A stretch of DNA of 64,000 nucleotides from Nymphaea colorata (GCF_008831285.2 NC_045146.1:64001-128000), one strand, 5' to 3'; positions 12,465-26,037 are shown, counted from the stretch's first letter. Numbers and translations: made by a program. The notes: generated from the letters alone by a model not told the origin.

Positions 12465-15400
12465 GTCAAAAAATTTCAAACTGAATAACATATTCACACA
12501 CATATATATATATCAAAAAATTACAAACAGAATAACATGTTCATAAATCATGATCCACAGCAATATAAGAGGGAGATCGCCAAAGAGACTTAACCATGAT
12601 GAGGAACAAAAACTAGAACTGCTAGACTGCAACAATCAAGCATGTAAAATCAGCATAGAACAAGGATTAGGAACTAAGAATCACCAAGTAATTTAAAAAA
12701 GCAAAAAAAGAAAAAAGAGAAAAAGAATGATAGACTCTTCGATGAGCTAGAATAAAACAAAAGAGGACAAAAGTGAAGAAATCAGGAAAGAAGGTCAAAC
12801 AAAGAATCAGGAAAAAAAGTCAAACAGATTCCTCTGTCAAGGTTTCAGACAAAAACAAAAAGGAGGTCATCTAAGAAGAGGGAGTACCAATGGATTCATC
12901 AGAATCGTAAAGGAAAAAAAGGAATCATGAATACCGGCAATTGAGCACGAAGAAGCACCACACAACAAGAATGCCCAGATATAAAAAGAAAAAAAGATTG
13001 ATGGGCTCTGGTGATTGAGAAAAACTAATCAACCAAGAATCAGGATTTCCATCGTAAAGACTTCAGACGAGATAAACAAAAGCCATCCCAGAGAGAGAGA
13101 GAGAGAGCATGGTTCCTCGACATCGGCATTTGGTCCACTGGCACTAGAGACGATGGAAGGCTTAGCGCATTGACAATGCACATGAGAAGATGATGAAAGC
13201 AAGCAAATACAAAGAAGATGATTGGCTCATCATTCGCCGCTTGCTGCCTGCCATTGCCGCTCGTTGTTCGTTTGCCTTCGTCGGTCTCTGTCAGTGAAGA
13301 ATGAAGAGGAAGAACCATAGTTGATGAAAATATGTTTAAGGGTTTCGATAATTTTAACGTGAAAATTGTTAAAAATGTTAAAATGTAAAATACTTTAAAA
13401 TCTAAAACCGAACCATTTTGGACTCGGTCAACTTTGATCGAGTCTGAAAAAGGTCGAATTCGACCCTGGGTACGTTGACCGTACCCGGTGTGGTCAACGC
13501 TGCACCCGGCGCTGCACCCGCACCCGTGCCGGTGTCATACCGGTACTGTGTGGGTACTCCTCCTTAAGAGGAGTACCCGTGTTACATAGGTCCTAGGATA
13601 AGTTTATTTCTATCCCAATAAGACGAAAGAGTAACTTCTCCACACAAACCCCCAACCAAACCATCCCCCCCAACCACCCACACACACACAACCAATGTCT
13701 CTTACAAGTTTCCATCTCTCTAAGATTCTCTTACAAGTTGCCATCTCTCTAAGATTAAGCAGGATAAAGACTAACCCCTTACGATGGCAGGACTCTTCCT
13801 ATAAATTAAAATGAGAGATCAGTTATGACTTGAAATGCGAGACTAAGTAGAATATAATTCTTAAAAAATTTAAAATGTTATATAAAAAGTAAGCATTTGC
13901 TACTTTCTATACAATGTTATGTTTTTATTTTTTATTTTTCGTCCTCATTATCATGCAATGTTCCTCACCCATAAAGGCTTTAAAAGATGCCGGTTTTTAA
14001 TTTTTCAGATTTGGTGGTAGTAGTACATTTCTTAATTAATTGTAAGTCGGAGTTTCAATTACAATGTTCAAAGACACAAGTGTCTTGATTTTTCTTATGT
14101 ATACACTAACATCATCCCTATTATTCTGATTTAATTGATGCCTGTTCATTGTGTGAGATGCAAGAGTTTCCTTTTACTTCTCCCATTTCTGTGGTACTTC
14201 TTTCCTCCCTTCAAGGTTGTGTAGATATTAAATTAACTTTAGATAAGATATTAATTTTTTAGTCGTTTTGGTTTGGTGATAAAATTTCTTTCCTTAAATT
14301 CACCATAAGTGGTTCTTGTAGTTTGCCATAATGTGAATTTTTTAGGTTGGATTTTCAATCACAAGCTTTCAAAGTCGTGGCTGTTTTGATTCTCCAGGGT
14401 AATTATTGATTGTTCATCCTGTTTTCCTTATTCAATTGATGTTTTCACTTTGTGTGTGTGTGCGTGCATGGACAAGCTTCTGGTTAGAGCCACACCATTG
14501 ACATCCTTAAGCTTGAAACTGTAGCTATAGTGAAAACATCATTAAATATAGCAAATAAAGCAATATTTTCCATTTATCACCCTAATGTTTGATGGCGTAT
14601 GAATGATCATTATAATTGGTTTTGCAAATAGTAATACTAGAAAATAGAGAAACAATATTAAAATTGCAAGGTGATCTGTGGACATGTGAAGGTTTTCTTG
14701 AGATGTTTTGATTTTGTAGTTTTTGCTTATATCACTCACTTTTACTTTGTTTATTGAATAAAGAAACCATTCGCTTGTGGATTGTGATGTAGTTTTATAT
14801 TTTTGCTTCTTTATGTCAGAAATGATTTCCAAAACAAATTGTGTACTCTTACATTTGAATTTTTTTTATTGAATCTATTATCCGATTTATTAATTAATGC
14901 CTGCCTTTGGACAGTCTGATTTATAATAAGTTAATAACTTTAACTGTTGGAGCTCAAATCCAAGTTGCTCTTCTTGACCAGGGCTCAAGGTTGTGCTCAT
15001 TCCTGACCCAGGGTTGTACAGATTTCTGAAGCTTCATTATGTGAATAACCTTAATATAACAGCTGAGAATTGGCTTCAGCTTTGTTCTTGAGCATTGCAA
15101 CTCTGTCCTGTATCAAATCCTTGATGATGCAACTGTCTTATCTTTTCAATGGTTGTTTAGGTTGCAGAAATGATTGAAAATGAACTCGTATTGCTTGGAT
15201 GCACTGCAATTGAAGACAAACTTCAAGAAGGAGTGCCGGCATGTATAGAAACCCTTTCTAGAGCAGGAATAAAAATTTGGGTTCTTACTGGTGATAAGAT
15301 GGAAACAGCAATAAACATTGCATATGGTATGATGTACTGTAACCTGACTTTGATATCCAGACCAACAACCTGCATCGACTGAAAGAAATGGAAATTGTGT

Positions 15401-17623
15401 TTTTACTACTTCCTTATGTACAGCTTGCAGTTTAATTGACAATGATATGAAGCGATTTGTCATTAGTTCAGAAACTGATGAAATTCTAGATATTGAAAAT
15501 AGGGTAAGCAATTTGTTGGTTGCCACATCTTTATTTGTGAGCTAGTTCATGGGATATGTCGGCTTTGAATGATGAGGGAATGTTTTCTTATGTACACAAG
15601 GGGGATCCAGTTGAAACAGCACGTGCTATCAAGGATTTGGTTAAACAAGAGCTGAGGAGATGTACTGATGAAGCTGAGCGATCTCTGCACATGACCCCAG
15701 CACCTAAGTTGGCCCTTGTAATTGATGGGAAGTGTTTGATGTATGCACTTGATCCACAACTGAGAGGAAACCTGCTAAGATTAAGTTTGAATTGCAGTTC
15801 AGTTGTTTGTTGCCGGGTTTCACCACTCCAGAAAGCGCAGGTTTGGTTTTCTGTTGCAAATTATATTGTTGTGTGAAGTGACTCTTTTAAACTGTCATCG
15901 ATTGTCTTAGATTTACAGGCTTACTTGTGTAAGAGGTCTCCAATGGGTCGTTGAATGCAGGGAACTGTTTTCTTTCTCACTTGTTAAAGTCAACTGTAGA
16001 AATATTTGTCCTTGAACTACATGTTTGGACAGAAAGTTCTTTCACAATGCTGAATAGATCTTTAAACTGCTGTTTTACAAGTGTTTAGTTGTCCATTTCT
16101 GGTTTGAAACCTTTTGTAGAACTATCTTTTAACTTTAATCTAAAATAATAATTTTTAAGGTGCATACTTGCCTAATGGTCAAGTTTGTTCACAAGCAGAA
16201 CTAGATTCTGAAGCTTTCTGGATTGCAGGGTTGTCTCCTGGAATAAGTAGGTTATTTTTATCTCTGATCATTTGAGATAGCATTTTAAGCCAAGCTTGTT
16301 ATGATTTAGCATCTACTTTGATGTTTTTGCTCATCAGTGGTTCCAACCATCTGAAAAATTTCCTTTTTTCTCACCTATCATATAATTTTTGGTGATATGT
16401 TTCTTGTGAAGACCCTTCCAGACTCAGGTTCAATTTGAGAAAGGAATACATCCTTTCTGATCCTATGCTAGTAAACTACTTTGAGTTGTTCAAGACCATT
16501 TCAATGACATTTTGTGCTGATTTATAGTTACCACTTGAGTTTTATTCTTCTTGTTTAACAAAATGATTTGCTTAACTAGGGTTAATAATGGATATTTTCT
16601 GCAAAGGCAACTTATGCGCACCTCATCTTCAGTAAAGGAATAAGTCAAAGTTGGAATTAGTAAGTTCATGCACCGTTGACCTTTCTAAATTGATAGGCCA
16701 AGTTCAAGTGCCTGCCCTCACGAAGTTCGTATATAGGCTGACTAATCATAATTAAGTTTTGTGCTTTTGGGCCCTAGCCAGGTATATGGTACCCGTTTTA
16801 TTACCCAGTTTCTCTTCACTCCAAGAAAATAAGTAACTTACAGTAGTCCACACAAGGTTAGGCTTGACTTACAGCTCATGATGTTGGAGGCCATGCATGC
16901 GGCACAAACTTTTGCTTCATCCTCCATTTATATCCTTACATCTATACAGATATATTTTCCGGCATTGCTCTTGCACTGTTTAATGATTTTGTGGGGCAAG
17001 ATAAGTATTGTGTAGTGAGGAAATTTCCTATATATAAAGCAGCAAAGGCACACACATATATATATGTGTGTGTGTGTGTATGAGTGTGTGTGTTTGCACC
17101 CATACATGTGCATGTTGTGTGTGAAATACCAAAAAAAATCAACTAAAAAAAATCAACTAAAAAAAGTCATGTTTCTCGAAGCGTACATCAGATTTTATGT
17201 GTGAAAGGATCTCTAATGGGATTTAAATTTATGCAGCAAAAGGTCACTATTTTTAGTTTTTTAAAACATGATGAATTTATTTGGTTAGTTTTGTGCCTAA
17301 AAAAAGGAAATCTAAATGCATATATCATGTTTTACATGAGTGGATGGGATGTTTCTCCCAAACATATATGATTTATACAATAAAAACCCATAACTTTTAG
17401 GTTTTAAAATATGATAAGTTCATATAGTTAGTCTTGTGCAAAAGGAAAAATACCATATAAACAGAAATGCTTCTAGCATGTTGTACTCGAGTGCATGTGA
17501 TAATATATATAGTTTATGGAATATGTGGTCTAAGTAAATATGAGGACTATCTAAACCGATTATGAGCTCCACAAGGGTTCTTAAGGTGCCTTGTATAAAG
17601 TTACTTTGAAAATACAACATTCC

Positions 17624-17679
<56 letters not shown>

Positions 17680-20600
17680 CTGCCATGTGCCAGATGCTGC
17701 AGTTAAAAATTTGTCACTGAAAGACAATCACTAGAGCGGTATTAGCCATGGTTTATGATACGGCGACAGCGTATGGTGACAATTTATGGCCTTTTTAGGC
17801 AATGAAATTTTAAATTTTAGTCGTCTGGCACACCGCACTATTGACTTTTCTTATATATACCTATGTATGTTGTAGGAAAATAGCAAGAAACGTTCTAGTT
17901 GTATAACAAATAGCAACTAACTAGCAAATGAGTAAGGTAACATATAATGTATAACAATCAACACTAACCATAAGCACCATTTTCACACAATTGATAAGTC
18001 AGTGTCAGACCTAGCTATCAACGAACTATTGCATTGAAAAGATAATAATTTATCAGCAAGGTTCAAAGTTCAAAGTTTCAGCCTTCAAATTAACAAACGT
18101 TTCAAGCTTTTCCTTTTTGGTTTTTACTTTCCAAGTTCCCTTCCAGCTTTCCCGATTTTAAAAAGTGCATGCTTTAATAAAGACTTTTTTCTTTAAAGAA
18201 ATTACATGTTTTTCTTATGTAATGATAATATCTTGAGAAATTCATGTTTGTGATAAATTGAAGTTCTCATGCTATTTTCCTGATAAAGCATAATTTTTTT
18301 GGTGATAAAAACAGTAAAATTTGAAATCTCTTGTACATATATATCTTATTCGTATATATTCGAGGAGCTGGTATATCCCACAGAGCCAATTAGGTCAGGG
18401 ACAAAAAACCACTGAGAATGCATAATCAAAGTATCTCTTATGCAATTCTGACCTCATGGGTATGATGTCTAGACCAAATTGATAAGAAAGATGTATAAGT
18501 CAATCGATTTTCGAGTTTAACTGTTTATTTATTAATAAAATATAATAGCTCTTATGGCATCAAAATGCAATTGGTTTTTCCACTGCCACCCTTTCTCTCT
18601 CTAAATTCTTCTCACTCCCTTTTTCTTTTCTGTTTTTCCTTTTCACTGACATCCTCTCCACCCCAAGATTGTGGAATCCTAGGGAGATAAAGAGACTTGA
18701 AAATCCAGCCCATAGTGATTTAATAAGAAGGGGAGTACAGAATGCGACACACTGAACTGTTAGAATAGGTAGCAGTCATGATCTATATACGTATGGAGAT
18801 ACACATATTTTTTTGGTCACATATCTGTTTCATCATATTCTGAAGGTGCACTGACAGTGTGCAATTTCAGGTGACAAGCCTAGTTAAGAATGGTGCTCGA
18901 AAGATCACACTTAGCATTGGAGATGGTGCCAACGATGTGAGCATGATTCAAGCTGCCCATGTTGGTGTCGGCATAAGCGGGTTGGAGGGGATGCAGGCTG
19001 TCATGGCTAGTGATTTTGCAATTGCACAGTTTCGGTTTTTGACTGATTTACTTCTTGTGCATGGGCGTTGGTCCTACATCAGAATTTGCAAGGTCTATTA
19101 GTTATTTTTCTTAATTTAGAATGACATATATTTGTTAATGATGGAGTTCTTATCTTGATGCCCTATTTGAAAATGTAGGTTGTGACATACTTCTTCTACA
19201 AAAATCTCACATTCACATTAACTCAGTTCTGGTTCACGTTTCGAACTGGCTTTTCTGGACAGCGATTCTATGATGATTGGTTCCAATCACTGTACAATGT
19301 TATTTTTACAGCTTTACCTGTGATCATGGTTGGACTTTTTGACAAGGTATCCTGTTCACTGAAAAGCTATAGCTACTGATCCTTCGCCATGTTATGTTTT
19401 ATTTAAAGGAAAACTGTTTTTCAATTCCTTCTGCTGTTGGTGTGAGAGACAGTGTCTAACATTCTCATTATAACTTTGTCAGGATGTGAGTGCTTCACTT
19501 TCTAAGAAGTATCCTCAACTATACAAAGAGGGCATAAGAAATATGTACTTCAAGTGGAGAGTTATTGCAATCTGGGCCTTTTTCTCCTTCTTTCAATCAC
19601 TAATATTATATAACTTCTCCATGGCTGCCAGCCAGAAAGGTCTAAATGCATCAGGGAAGATTCTTGGTCTTTGGGATCTAAGCACAATGGCATTCACATG
19701 TGTCGTTGTAACAGTGAACTTGCGTTTGCTTATGGCATGTGATTTGCTGACAAGATGGCATCATATCAGTGTCTTTGGAAGCATTTTAGCATGGTTTATA
19801 TTTATTTTCTTATATTCTGGAATTATGACACCATTTGATAGACAGGTAAGTGTCATCCTTTTGTTGATATTTTTCTGCTGAACATTTTTGCTGATTGAGC
19901 CAATCTTGGTAACTTCACTTTTTCTGTTGTTGCAGGAGAACATATTCTTTGTCATTTATGTGCTGATGAGTACATTTTATTTTTATCTCACACTTCTGCT
20001 TGTTCCTGTTGTTGCACTTTTTGGTGATTTCTTATACATAGGGTAAGTATGAACAATTCTTTCAGTTAACTTTTTTGCCTTTTCTTCTCTTTTTTCCCTC
20101 TTTTCTTCACATGAAATTGCCATTCACGTAGTCCTGAAGTTCAACTGTAAAATAAACGCAAAAATCTTGCTGTATGGTTAGTTATGAGAGCTTGGAGCTT
20201 AGCCTAATCGAGCAATATACTTTCTTTCTTATCCTCAGCTAGTCAGTTTCTAATCTAAGTTGGACAATGTACTTGCATTCTGATACTCAGCCACTTCTGT
20301 TCTAGTTGACTACTCATGCCTTCTGGTGGGGCCTCAACAAAGTCATCGGAAGCTTTACTTTGGAAACATGAGTAAATCGGTGAATGACATCCATCTTAAA
20401 GTTCTGAAAAATATGTCTAGTTCAACCGTTTAAATATCTATTTTGACCTTTGGAGTTGGGATTGTTCAATGTGGTCAAGGACTCAAGATCGTAACTTGGT
20501 AAAACCCCTAAAAGGACTGGCAGCATTTCGCATTGTTGCTTTCTTCATGCAAGATTGCTTTTCTTATATGCATGAATTTTGCTACTAAGACAAAATGTCT

Positions 20601-21078
20601 CTGGCTAGATATTTTTCAAAACGATTATTTGTCATCACAGTTGGGACCCTCAGAGGATATTCGCCGTACTCCTTTGAATGTATTTTTGCCTAGAGCTGCT
20701 TACATGTCTTTCACATTTCAAAACAATATCACTTGGGGAATATCTAAAAGCAAAAAGCTTTTTCCATGTAGGCTGCAAAGATGGTTTGCACCATACGACT
20801 ACCAGATCATTCAAGAGATGCACAGACGTGATCCTCAGGAGTCAACCAGGACAGAGCTACAGGAAATTGGTAGACGACTCACACCGGACGAGGAAAGATC
20901 ATATGCAATTGCACAGCTTCCACGTGAAACTTCAAAGCACACAGGCTTCGCTTTTGATTCCCCAGGATACGAGTCATTTTTCGCTTTACAGGCTGGCGTT
21001 TATGTTCCACAAAAGGCTTGGGATGTGGCCCGGCGAGCTAGCATGAGCGGCCCTCAACCTAGGACTCAAAAACTCTGA
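154..21078 (+). CDS. ALA3: P4-type phospholipid-transporting ATPase, ALA3-like (3' part, 15 exons)
   Basis: P4 ATPases (flippases) use ATP to move phospholipids to the cytosolic leaflet; plant ALA3 acts at Golgi/trans-Golgi membranes with an ALIS beta subunit. Exons read by frame and GT-AG sites: 154-270, 1320-1469, 1557-1661, 5261-5403, 9951-10052, 10134-10197, 10283-10495, 15161-15326, 15424-15503, 15601-15840, 18871-19092, 19179-19346, 19483-19845, 19936-20042, 20772-21078. They join in phase to 848 codons plus TGA; ALA3 proteins have about 1,200 residues, so about a third (actuator domain, TM1-4) is off the left edge. Visible marks: phosphorylation motif DKTGTLT (Asp codon 1338-1340), KGAD split across 10197/10283, hinge TGDK (15287-15298), GDGANDV (18919-18939), TM5-10 in the last four exons, and the C-terminal block [13 protein letters not shown]. 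No frameshift or stop is seen, so it looks functional. Introns of 3.6, 4.5, 4.7 and 3.0 kb are swollen by repeats. Confidence 0.93.
2470..4820. repeat. GC-richer anonymous insert in ALA3 intron 3, probably an old transposon
   Basis: This stretch is clearly richer in G and C than the surrounding AT-rich intron, is rich in TG and CA, and has no long open frame. It holds a diverged direct repeat near 3843 and 4037. The composition fits an old, methylation-decayed element, but no transposase or reverse transcriptase motif was recognised and no termini were found. Confidence 0.35.
3843..4230 (+). repeat. Diverged direct repeat, period about 194 bp
   Basis: The block starting ctagcggtcgagcgtgttgc (3844) recurs as ctagtggtcgagcatgttac (4038). 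Similarity continues through the following gtcgcattgttg/tgatgatgg segment and a shared ggctcacct/gggtcacct segment. Divergence is high, so this is an old tandem duplication inside the GC-richer insert. Confidence 0.5.
4825..4905 (+). mobile_element. Solo left end of the CCTATGT terminal-repeat family
   Basis: It begins CCTATGTCACATGGGTGC and continues with the alternating gggtgc/gtacgg pattern seen at the left ends of the copies at 12322 and 8026 and at the inverted copy ending 43543. No matching right end was found before exon 4, so this is a truncated copy. Confidence 0.5.
6167..6883. mobile_element. Candidate TIR element (about 0.7 kb) in ALA3 intron 4
   Basis: The left edge TCCATAGCATAGCCACAAAT, followed by gtcg, mirrors the right edge at 6859-6883 with a few mismatches (inverted reading of the right end: CTATGGACCATAGCCATAAA then tatcg). 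The interior is non-coding and holds a short direct repeat of aaagaccccaaacccaagcc (6398-6442). No clear target-site duplication is visible. It would be a non-autonomous DNA element. Confidence 0.4.
7285..9170 (+). mobile_element. Ty3/gypsy (chromovirus-type) integrase relic, interrupted
   Basis: Conceptual translation in shifting frames gives the order of a gypsy pol 3' end. There is an integrase core block [13 protein letters not shown] (from 7331) with [10 protein letters not shown], then AKAFEE, SIVSD and a decayed AYHP (about 7330-7610). A post-core segment runs to about 8000. The block [14 protein letters not shown] with HVLWLKP lies at about 8838-8910, and a chromodomain-like tail [12 protein letters not shown] with [10 protein letters not shown] at about 9072-9150. 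Several stops and frameshifts make it non-functional. No reverse transcriptase, RNase H or LTR was recognised. An element at 8026-8816 splits it. Confidence 0.8.
8026..8816 (+). mobile_element. CCTATGT-family non-autonomous element inserted in the gypsy relic
   Basis: The left end (gttacataggtatgggtacc, then ggtgc) and right end (gtagtacccgtgggacatac) match the ends of the 12322-13590 copy. The AT-rich core (8140-8520) is the reverse complement of the core at 43000-43340. Flanking 8-mers TCAACCAC (8018-8025) and TCAACAGC (8817-8824) agree at six of eight positions and may be a decayed target duplication. The gypsy reading resumes directly after it. Confidence 0.6.
10958..11457 (+). repeat. 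Recent tandem duplication (237 + 263 bp) with TACA/TA microsatellites
   Basis: Unit 1 (10958-11194) and unit 2 (11195-11457) both run from ttcaaaatgaacaaat through (taca)n and (ta)n tracts to gtgatgtaatttaatatg. Outside the (TA)n tract, which is longer in unit 2, I see essentially no differences. It lies in the ALA3 intron between 10496 and 15160. Confidence 0.9.
12322..13590 (+). mobile_element. CCTATGT-family element, both terminal inverted repeats present (1.27 kb)
   Basis: The left terminus CCTATGTCACATGGGCAC (12322-12339) is the inverted match of the right terminus GTACCCGTGTTACATAGG (13573-13590), with a few mismatches. Just inside, both ends carry alternating gggtgc/cacccg motifs, and there is a hairpin gagtac near the right end. 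The interior is A-rich, with a (CA)n(TA)n microsatellite at about 12392-12462 and no coding capacity. No target-site duplication could be defined, so the superfamily is unknown. Confidence 0.65.
17627..17678. repeat. (TA)n microsatellite
   Basis: An uninterrupted TA dinucleotide run of about 26 units in the ALA3 intron 15841-18870. The rest of that intron is AT-rich and shows no recognisable gene. Confidence 0.95.
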
Positions 21079-23147
21079 TGGCCTTATGCCCCTGCTTTTT
21101 CTCTTTCTTATTTTTTGGGTTAAATCTGTGTTGATCAACAATTCGTGTATAATATTTTTGCCCCCAATTTTCCCCTTTTGTTTCATTCCTTTTCAATTTC
21201 TCAGGTTTCTTTTGGGATCATTATTCTGCTGGGAATTAGACGCTTGCAAGAATTATTGACGCTAGCATCCCTTGTTTGTAAATATCCAACGAAAGGGTAC
21301 AATTTATGTAAGGATGACGTAGTAAGTTGAATCAATATGCATGAGGTGATTCTCTGAAAGCCTATACTGGTGTAATTCATATCTGTCATTCCAAGTCATC
21401 CTTCTAGTGCAGAAACTATGCCACGCGACTAATCCTTGCTCGTAGGGTGAAAAGTGGTCCTTCACTTCAGTTAAAAGATCTGCGCCTTTGTCTATCATCT
21501 AGGTCATGTAGTTCCATGAGGCGGCCGCAGTGATGTCCTCTAGACTCTTAGAGTGTACGTCGCTGCCATTTGAAGATCAAAATGATCGTCGTATAATGTG
21601 GTGGTTGACATGTAAATTCTGTTTCAAAGAAGTTTTTCTGTGAACGTTGCTGGTATTCAGCGCAATGTATGTGATGTCGTGAAGTTGTGTTGAGCTTTGT
21701 TATGAGTAGAGGCACAAGCATCGAGGAATTGTAAGTTAAAAATTTTGTAACTGGAAAGCACTCTTGAATTTCACTTGTGGTTACATGGTTTTGTGGGTCA
21801 GCTAAGTTGTTGTTCTCTTTCTCTATATTTGGCATCTAAACTTCTCTCTCCCTCTCTCTCTCTTTTGTAAGTGGTAGTGTCCAATCCATTAAAAGTTTGG
21901 AGAAGGCCGTTTAGCTGTGGGATTGCTTGAGGCTTTACTTGGCCTGCCATTTCCATGCCTGGACAAAGGACGGAGGGTTTAAGTATTCAATTCCAATTAC
22001 CTATGAGATCAGGATGCTCCCTGAATAACAAAACTAAGACATCAACTTATAAGTTTTAGTTATGTTTTAATAATATAAATTTGGACGTTATGATTGCATT
22101 TCTGGAAATATCTAAATATGTATATGTGTGTGGGCGTGCTTATAAAAAATAAAAAAAAAATTATTAGTGTTCTGATATTAATTATAACTCATCTTGTATT
22201 GTCAAAAACCAAATTTAGTACTGAAGAAGGTAAATTTAGCATACCTCTCTTAATAAATCATTTTTCATATGAAATCTACAAGGTTTGACTTAGATCTCAC
22301 AAAAGAATACTAGAACTTGCTTATTTTGGTTTGCCAGGGTTTTTGCCTTAAAGTTGGCTGCGTGTATAACTTTCTTGTAGACACGCGGGCGCACATGCGT
22401 GGATGTAATTGATTTAAATCCGAGTCAAACCTATCCCTTGTCATGAATCATGCTCTTTAGCATTTCCTTTATTATTAAATCAATTAACTGGTGCATCGCA
22501 AACAGTTTGTGTTCCAGATTGTTCCAAACACATACAAATGTCGTTTCACATGCTCATGATCCTGTGGTTGATTAAACAGAAAAAATAAGTCAAGCATGTA
22601 GTTTCTTAGCTAAGTTCTTTGCCGATCACCGCCTAACTTAATGGTAAAAAAAACTACGTTCTCTGTAAAATTTGTTCAAATTAAATCAGTTATAGATGCC
22701 AATTCGATGTGCCCGAATCTTTATTTATCTATGTAAAACTATAAGTTTTTTAATGAATTCTGAAAACTTGGTTTGTTTTTTTTTGGCGATATATATAAAA
22801 CCAGATTTTGTATGACTAACCTCGTGGTGGTCCAGTTTTTCACTACCTCGCAGATTTTGTCAAAATTGAGTTTAGTGGCACCCAAATACTTTAAAAACCT
22901 GGTTTTGAGGTGTCAACCAAACACCCCCTAAGGGATCTTTCTCAACTGCGAGAAGCACCCCCATAGATTTGGGTCAACTTCTCAAATGCTGATCTTTGTC
23001 CCAACCTTTTTTACTTTTGGGTCTCGAAGAGTGCTTGTATCGGGAAACTTTATCTCGCCCAGTCGCGTAAAACTCCCAGGTCTAGTACCTTGCCCCAGAG
23101 CCTTTGTTTTTTAAAGCCGGTTGATGTAGGCATGTCAATATGTCTGA

Positions 23148-23512
23148 TTTGGATTGAATATTCATTTGAACTGTTCCAAAAAAAGTTGGATATGAAACAA
23201 ATTTAGTATCCAATTAAGAAATTGGATCAGATTTAGATTTAAGAAATGACATTCGATCGGATCCAGATCACATTTAGTTTCAAATAAATATCCTATATCC
23301 TGTGCTCTTACATTTGAAAAATTGGTCAATTCTATTCAAAATTCATATTTTTTGGATATAAATGTAAAAATCAAATTTAGATTGTCAAAATGGATTTCAA
23401 ATTCATATTCGGGTGACTTTTCTTTGTTTGCGTTTAAATTTAAATTTGAATGTGGCAGTACAGTGAATGGTATAACCGATTTGAATATAATACATTAACA
23501 TCCCTAGGTTGA
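23148..23512 (+). repeat. Dispersed AT-rich repeat, related to sequence at 35998-36232
   Basis: It starts ggcatgtcaatatgtctgat and ends acattaacatccctaggttg, with many ggattt/aaatcc words between. A shorter stretch of the same style at 35998-36232 ends cattcgcattcctag, and weaker blocks lie at 25195-25400 and 32215-32545. It is probably a degraded high-copy repeat; the class is unknown. Confidence 0.35.
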
Positions 23513-26037
23513 TGCCATTGCCCATTAAAAAATTTGCCCACATTTTAACAATATAATTTCATTGCTCAATTATATAGAAAGTCAACCTCTGACTAAATGT
23601 TTTTTATTATTTTAAATAATAAATAAATGAATGATGTAGCAATAATCGAGCTCTATGCATCGTATGAGCTCTACTGAACGCGCATTGGGAGCTTTAGTAG
23701 CGAAAGGGAATCCATAAATATGAATGAACAGATATCCAACTATTTTCGGTCGATTTGTTAATTTCCGTCGACTAATACTACAGGAAAAGAAATGACGTAA
23801 AGAAGTTTAATTTAATGGTCCATAAGCTTTCATACTTTATGTTGTGCATGGCCAACTTGCCAAGCAATACAAATAAACTGATAATATTTATATTGAAAAA
23901 TTTTATTTTATTGTGGCCTACCTCAGTTACTTGTAAGTTATAAGGAAAAAAGAAAATCATATCTTTAATATCGTAATTAATTTTGTTAATATTTTAGACT
24001 TCACGCTGCGAATCATATGACGCATGGTCCTTATATTTTAAACTTTTAAACTTTATTGCCCTTGGCCTCAAGTCTTCATAATACGTGTATAGGGATCAAA
24101 CTAGGATTTGATCAAACTATGATTTTTTTCACGAGCGAGCCAAACTAAATCCGAATCTATTAAGGAACTAAAAATTTTCAATTTTTATAATATACTTTTT
24201 TTTTTAATTTTTTTTTGTGCATGCGCGTGTGCGTCAAATAGAAAGAGGGAGGAAGAAGTATATTTCAAACAACTTAACTAGTTAGTTTAGAGGCAACAGT
24301 TATGAATGTAATTTATTTTGTAATTGATTCTTATAAATATTGTTCTAATAGCGTTGGATAGAAAAGAAAAGTTAAAATCAATCCCCTTTTAAGTTTAATT
24401 TGTGTTCTTTTTATCGTGACAAAATTAACAGCTTTTTATCACCAAATTTTGGTAGTAAAAAATAAAAATTTTAATGAAAACAACTTGAATTAAGTGATTA
24501 GTTCCTTAAGTACGTTCTCACTTATTCGTTGACCATCTAAATGAACATGTTAGCAACACGACAAAAAGAGCTGCAACAACAAGTATAAAACTAAAAACAT
24601 TATCATCTTAGAGTATATGAAAATAACGTCACAAGAATACTTGTACAATTGAATATAGCCCTATAAAAAAAAAATCATCAACAATGCCGTGACTCGACTT
24701 AAAAAAAAAGTCTTTCTATATTCAAATTTTCAATATAAATACTACCTTTAAGTACACCTTGCAACTATAGGTTTTTTAATAATATATAGTCCTTATTTTA
24801 TTGGCTATTTTCTTTTTCAACATGTAAAATTCATGTTCTTGTATTGGAATAGTTGGATACAGTCGTACATTCGTCTACTAAGCGAATCTAGTTAGTAAAG
24901 AAAGAATTTGACCATCCGCAAATATGTCAGGTTATGCCGTCCATCCTCGGATCTGAGATTCTAGTTTGATCTGATCTCAAATCACTGCGGACTGGTGGCG
25001 TGGAGGAAGTGCTCTGTCAGCTAAAAACTCGGGATAAGTCTTTGGGCGTCACCTGCCCGCTCCAGAAGCACACAGTCCCTGGCCCATAAAAGGGCCTGAA
25101 GCAAGCTTAGTAACCCAGAAAACTAGAAGCACGACCGGGGCAAAAAAAAAAAAGGGGGGGGGGGGTTAGTTTTTTTGTTTATAAAGGTTACTAATAGATC
25201 AGATTCGAATTGGATATACTCTCAAACCATATTGTTTTTATAGTTATTCACGTACTTGGATTTCAATTTGAATGAAGAAACGAGACATCCAAATCCAAAA
25301 TCCAATTTAACAATCCAAATCTAAATTTTGAACCAAGTTCGGCCAATTTTCAAAAGGTATGAGCATCATAGATATGATATTTATTTAAAACTCAATTTGA
25401 TCTGAATAACACTCTGCACTGCAGATATTTATGTATATGTGAGTCCAATCATACGTCAACTACTTCAAAGGCCTATCTAGAATCAAACGGGCTTAGCTTA
25501 GCCTAGTCAACCGGGCTCGAGCGGTGAACATCATAGGTAATCTATCTTGGGCTTGGTCAACCAAGCCAAAGGCACCGGCCAAGCCCTACCATGGACTAGG
25601 ATGGGGCCCAGCTAGACTCGTTATCTCCGACCACTGGGTTGGGCTTGATGCCCCAGCCTTGGCCATTGGCTGGGGTGGCTCGGGTCACTCCATCAAACAA
25701 CCGGGCTTGGTATGCCTCACATCAAGGGCAGAGCCAAGGGGGGCGGCAGGGCCCAGTTAGTCTGGCCAACAGCTAGATATGGTAAGTCCATCCACCACTA
25801 GGCCCGGTCAAGCTGCTTTCTTTTTTATATCATTCTCTTACAAAGTAATGTTTGTAACAAAAAAATAAATAAAATGTGATACTCAAATGGGATCTTCATA
25901 ACAAATTCTGAATCTGACTTTGTATCAGCTTCATGGGTACCCAAGAGAGTCCAGTAGCAAATGGGTAAGGGAGATCAAAAGAAGAAGCTGCAGTAGAAAA
26001 AGAGAACGAACCTTGTGTATTGATAATGTCCTATTAA

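Noticed and set aside
12255-12546. Frames rich in Thr-His and Ile-Tyr repeats on both strands
   Set aside because: They are translations of the (CA)n(TA)n microsatellite inside the 12322-13590 element.
20533-21078. 181-codon open frame at the ALA3 3' end
   Set aside because: Only the part from 20772 is exon; the upstream part is intron read-through. The acceptor at 20770-20771 restores the family sequence.
25524-25760. 78-codon GC-rich open frame in the intergenic region
   Set aside because: It lies in decayed GC-rich repeat debris with no domain and no neighbouring exon signals.
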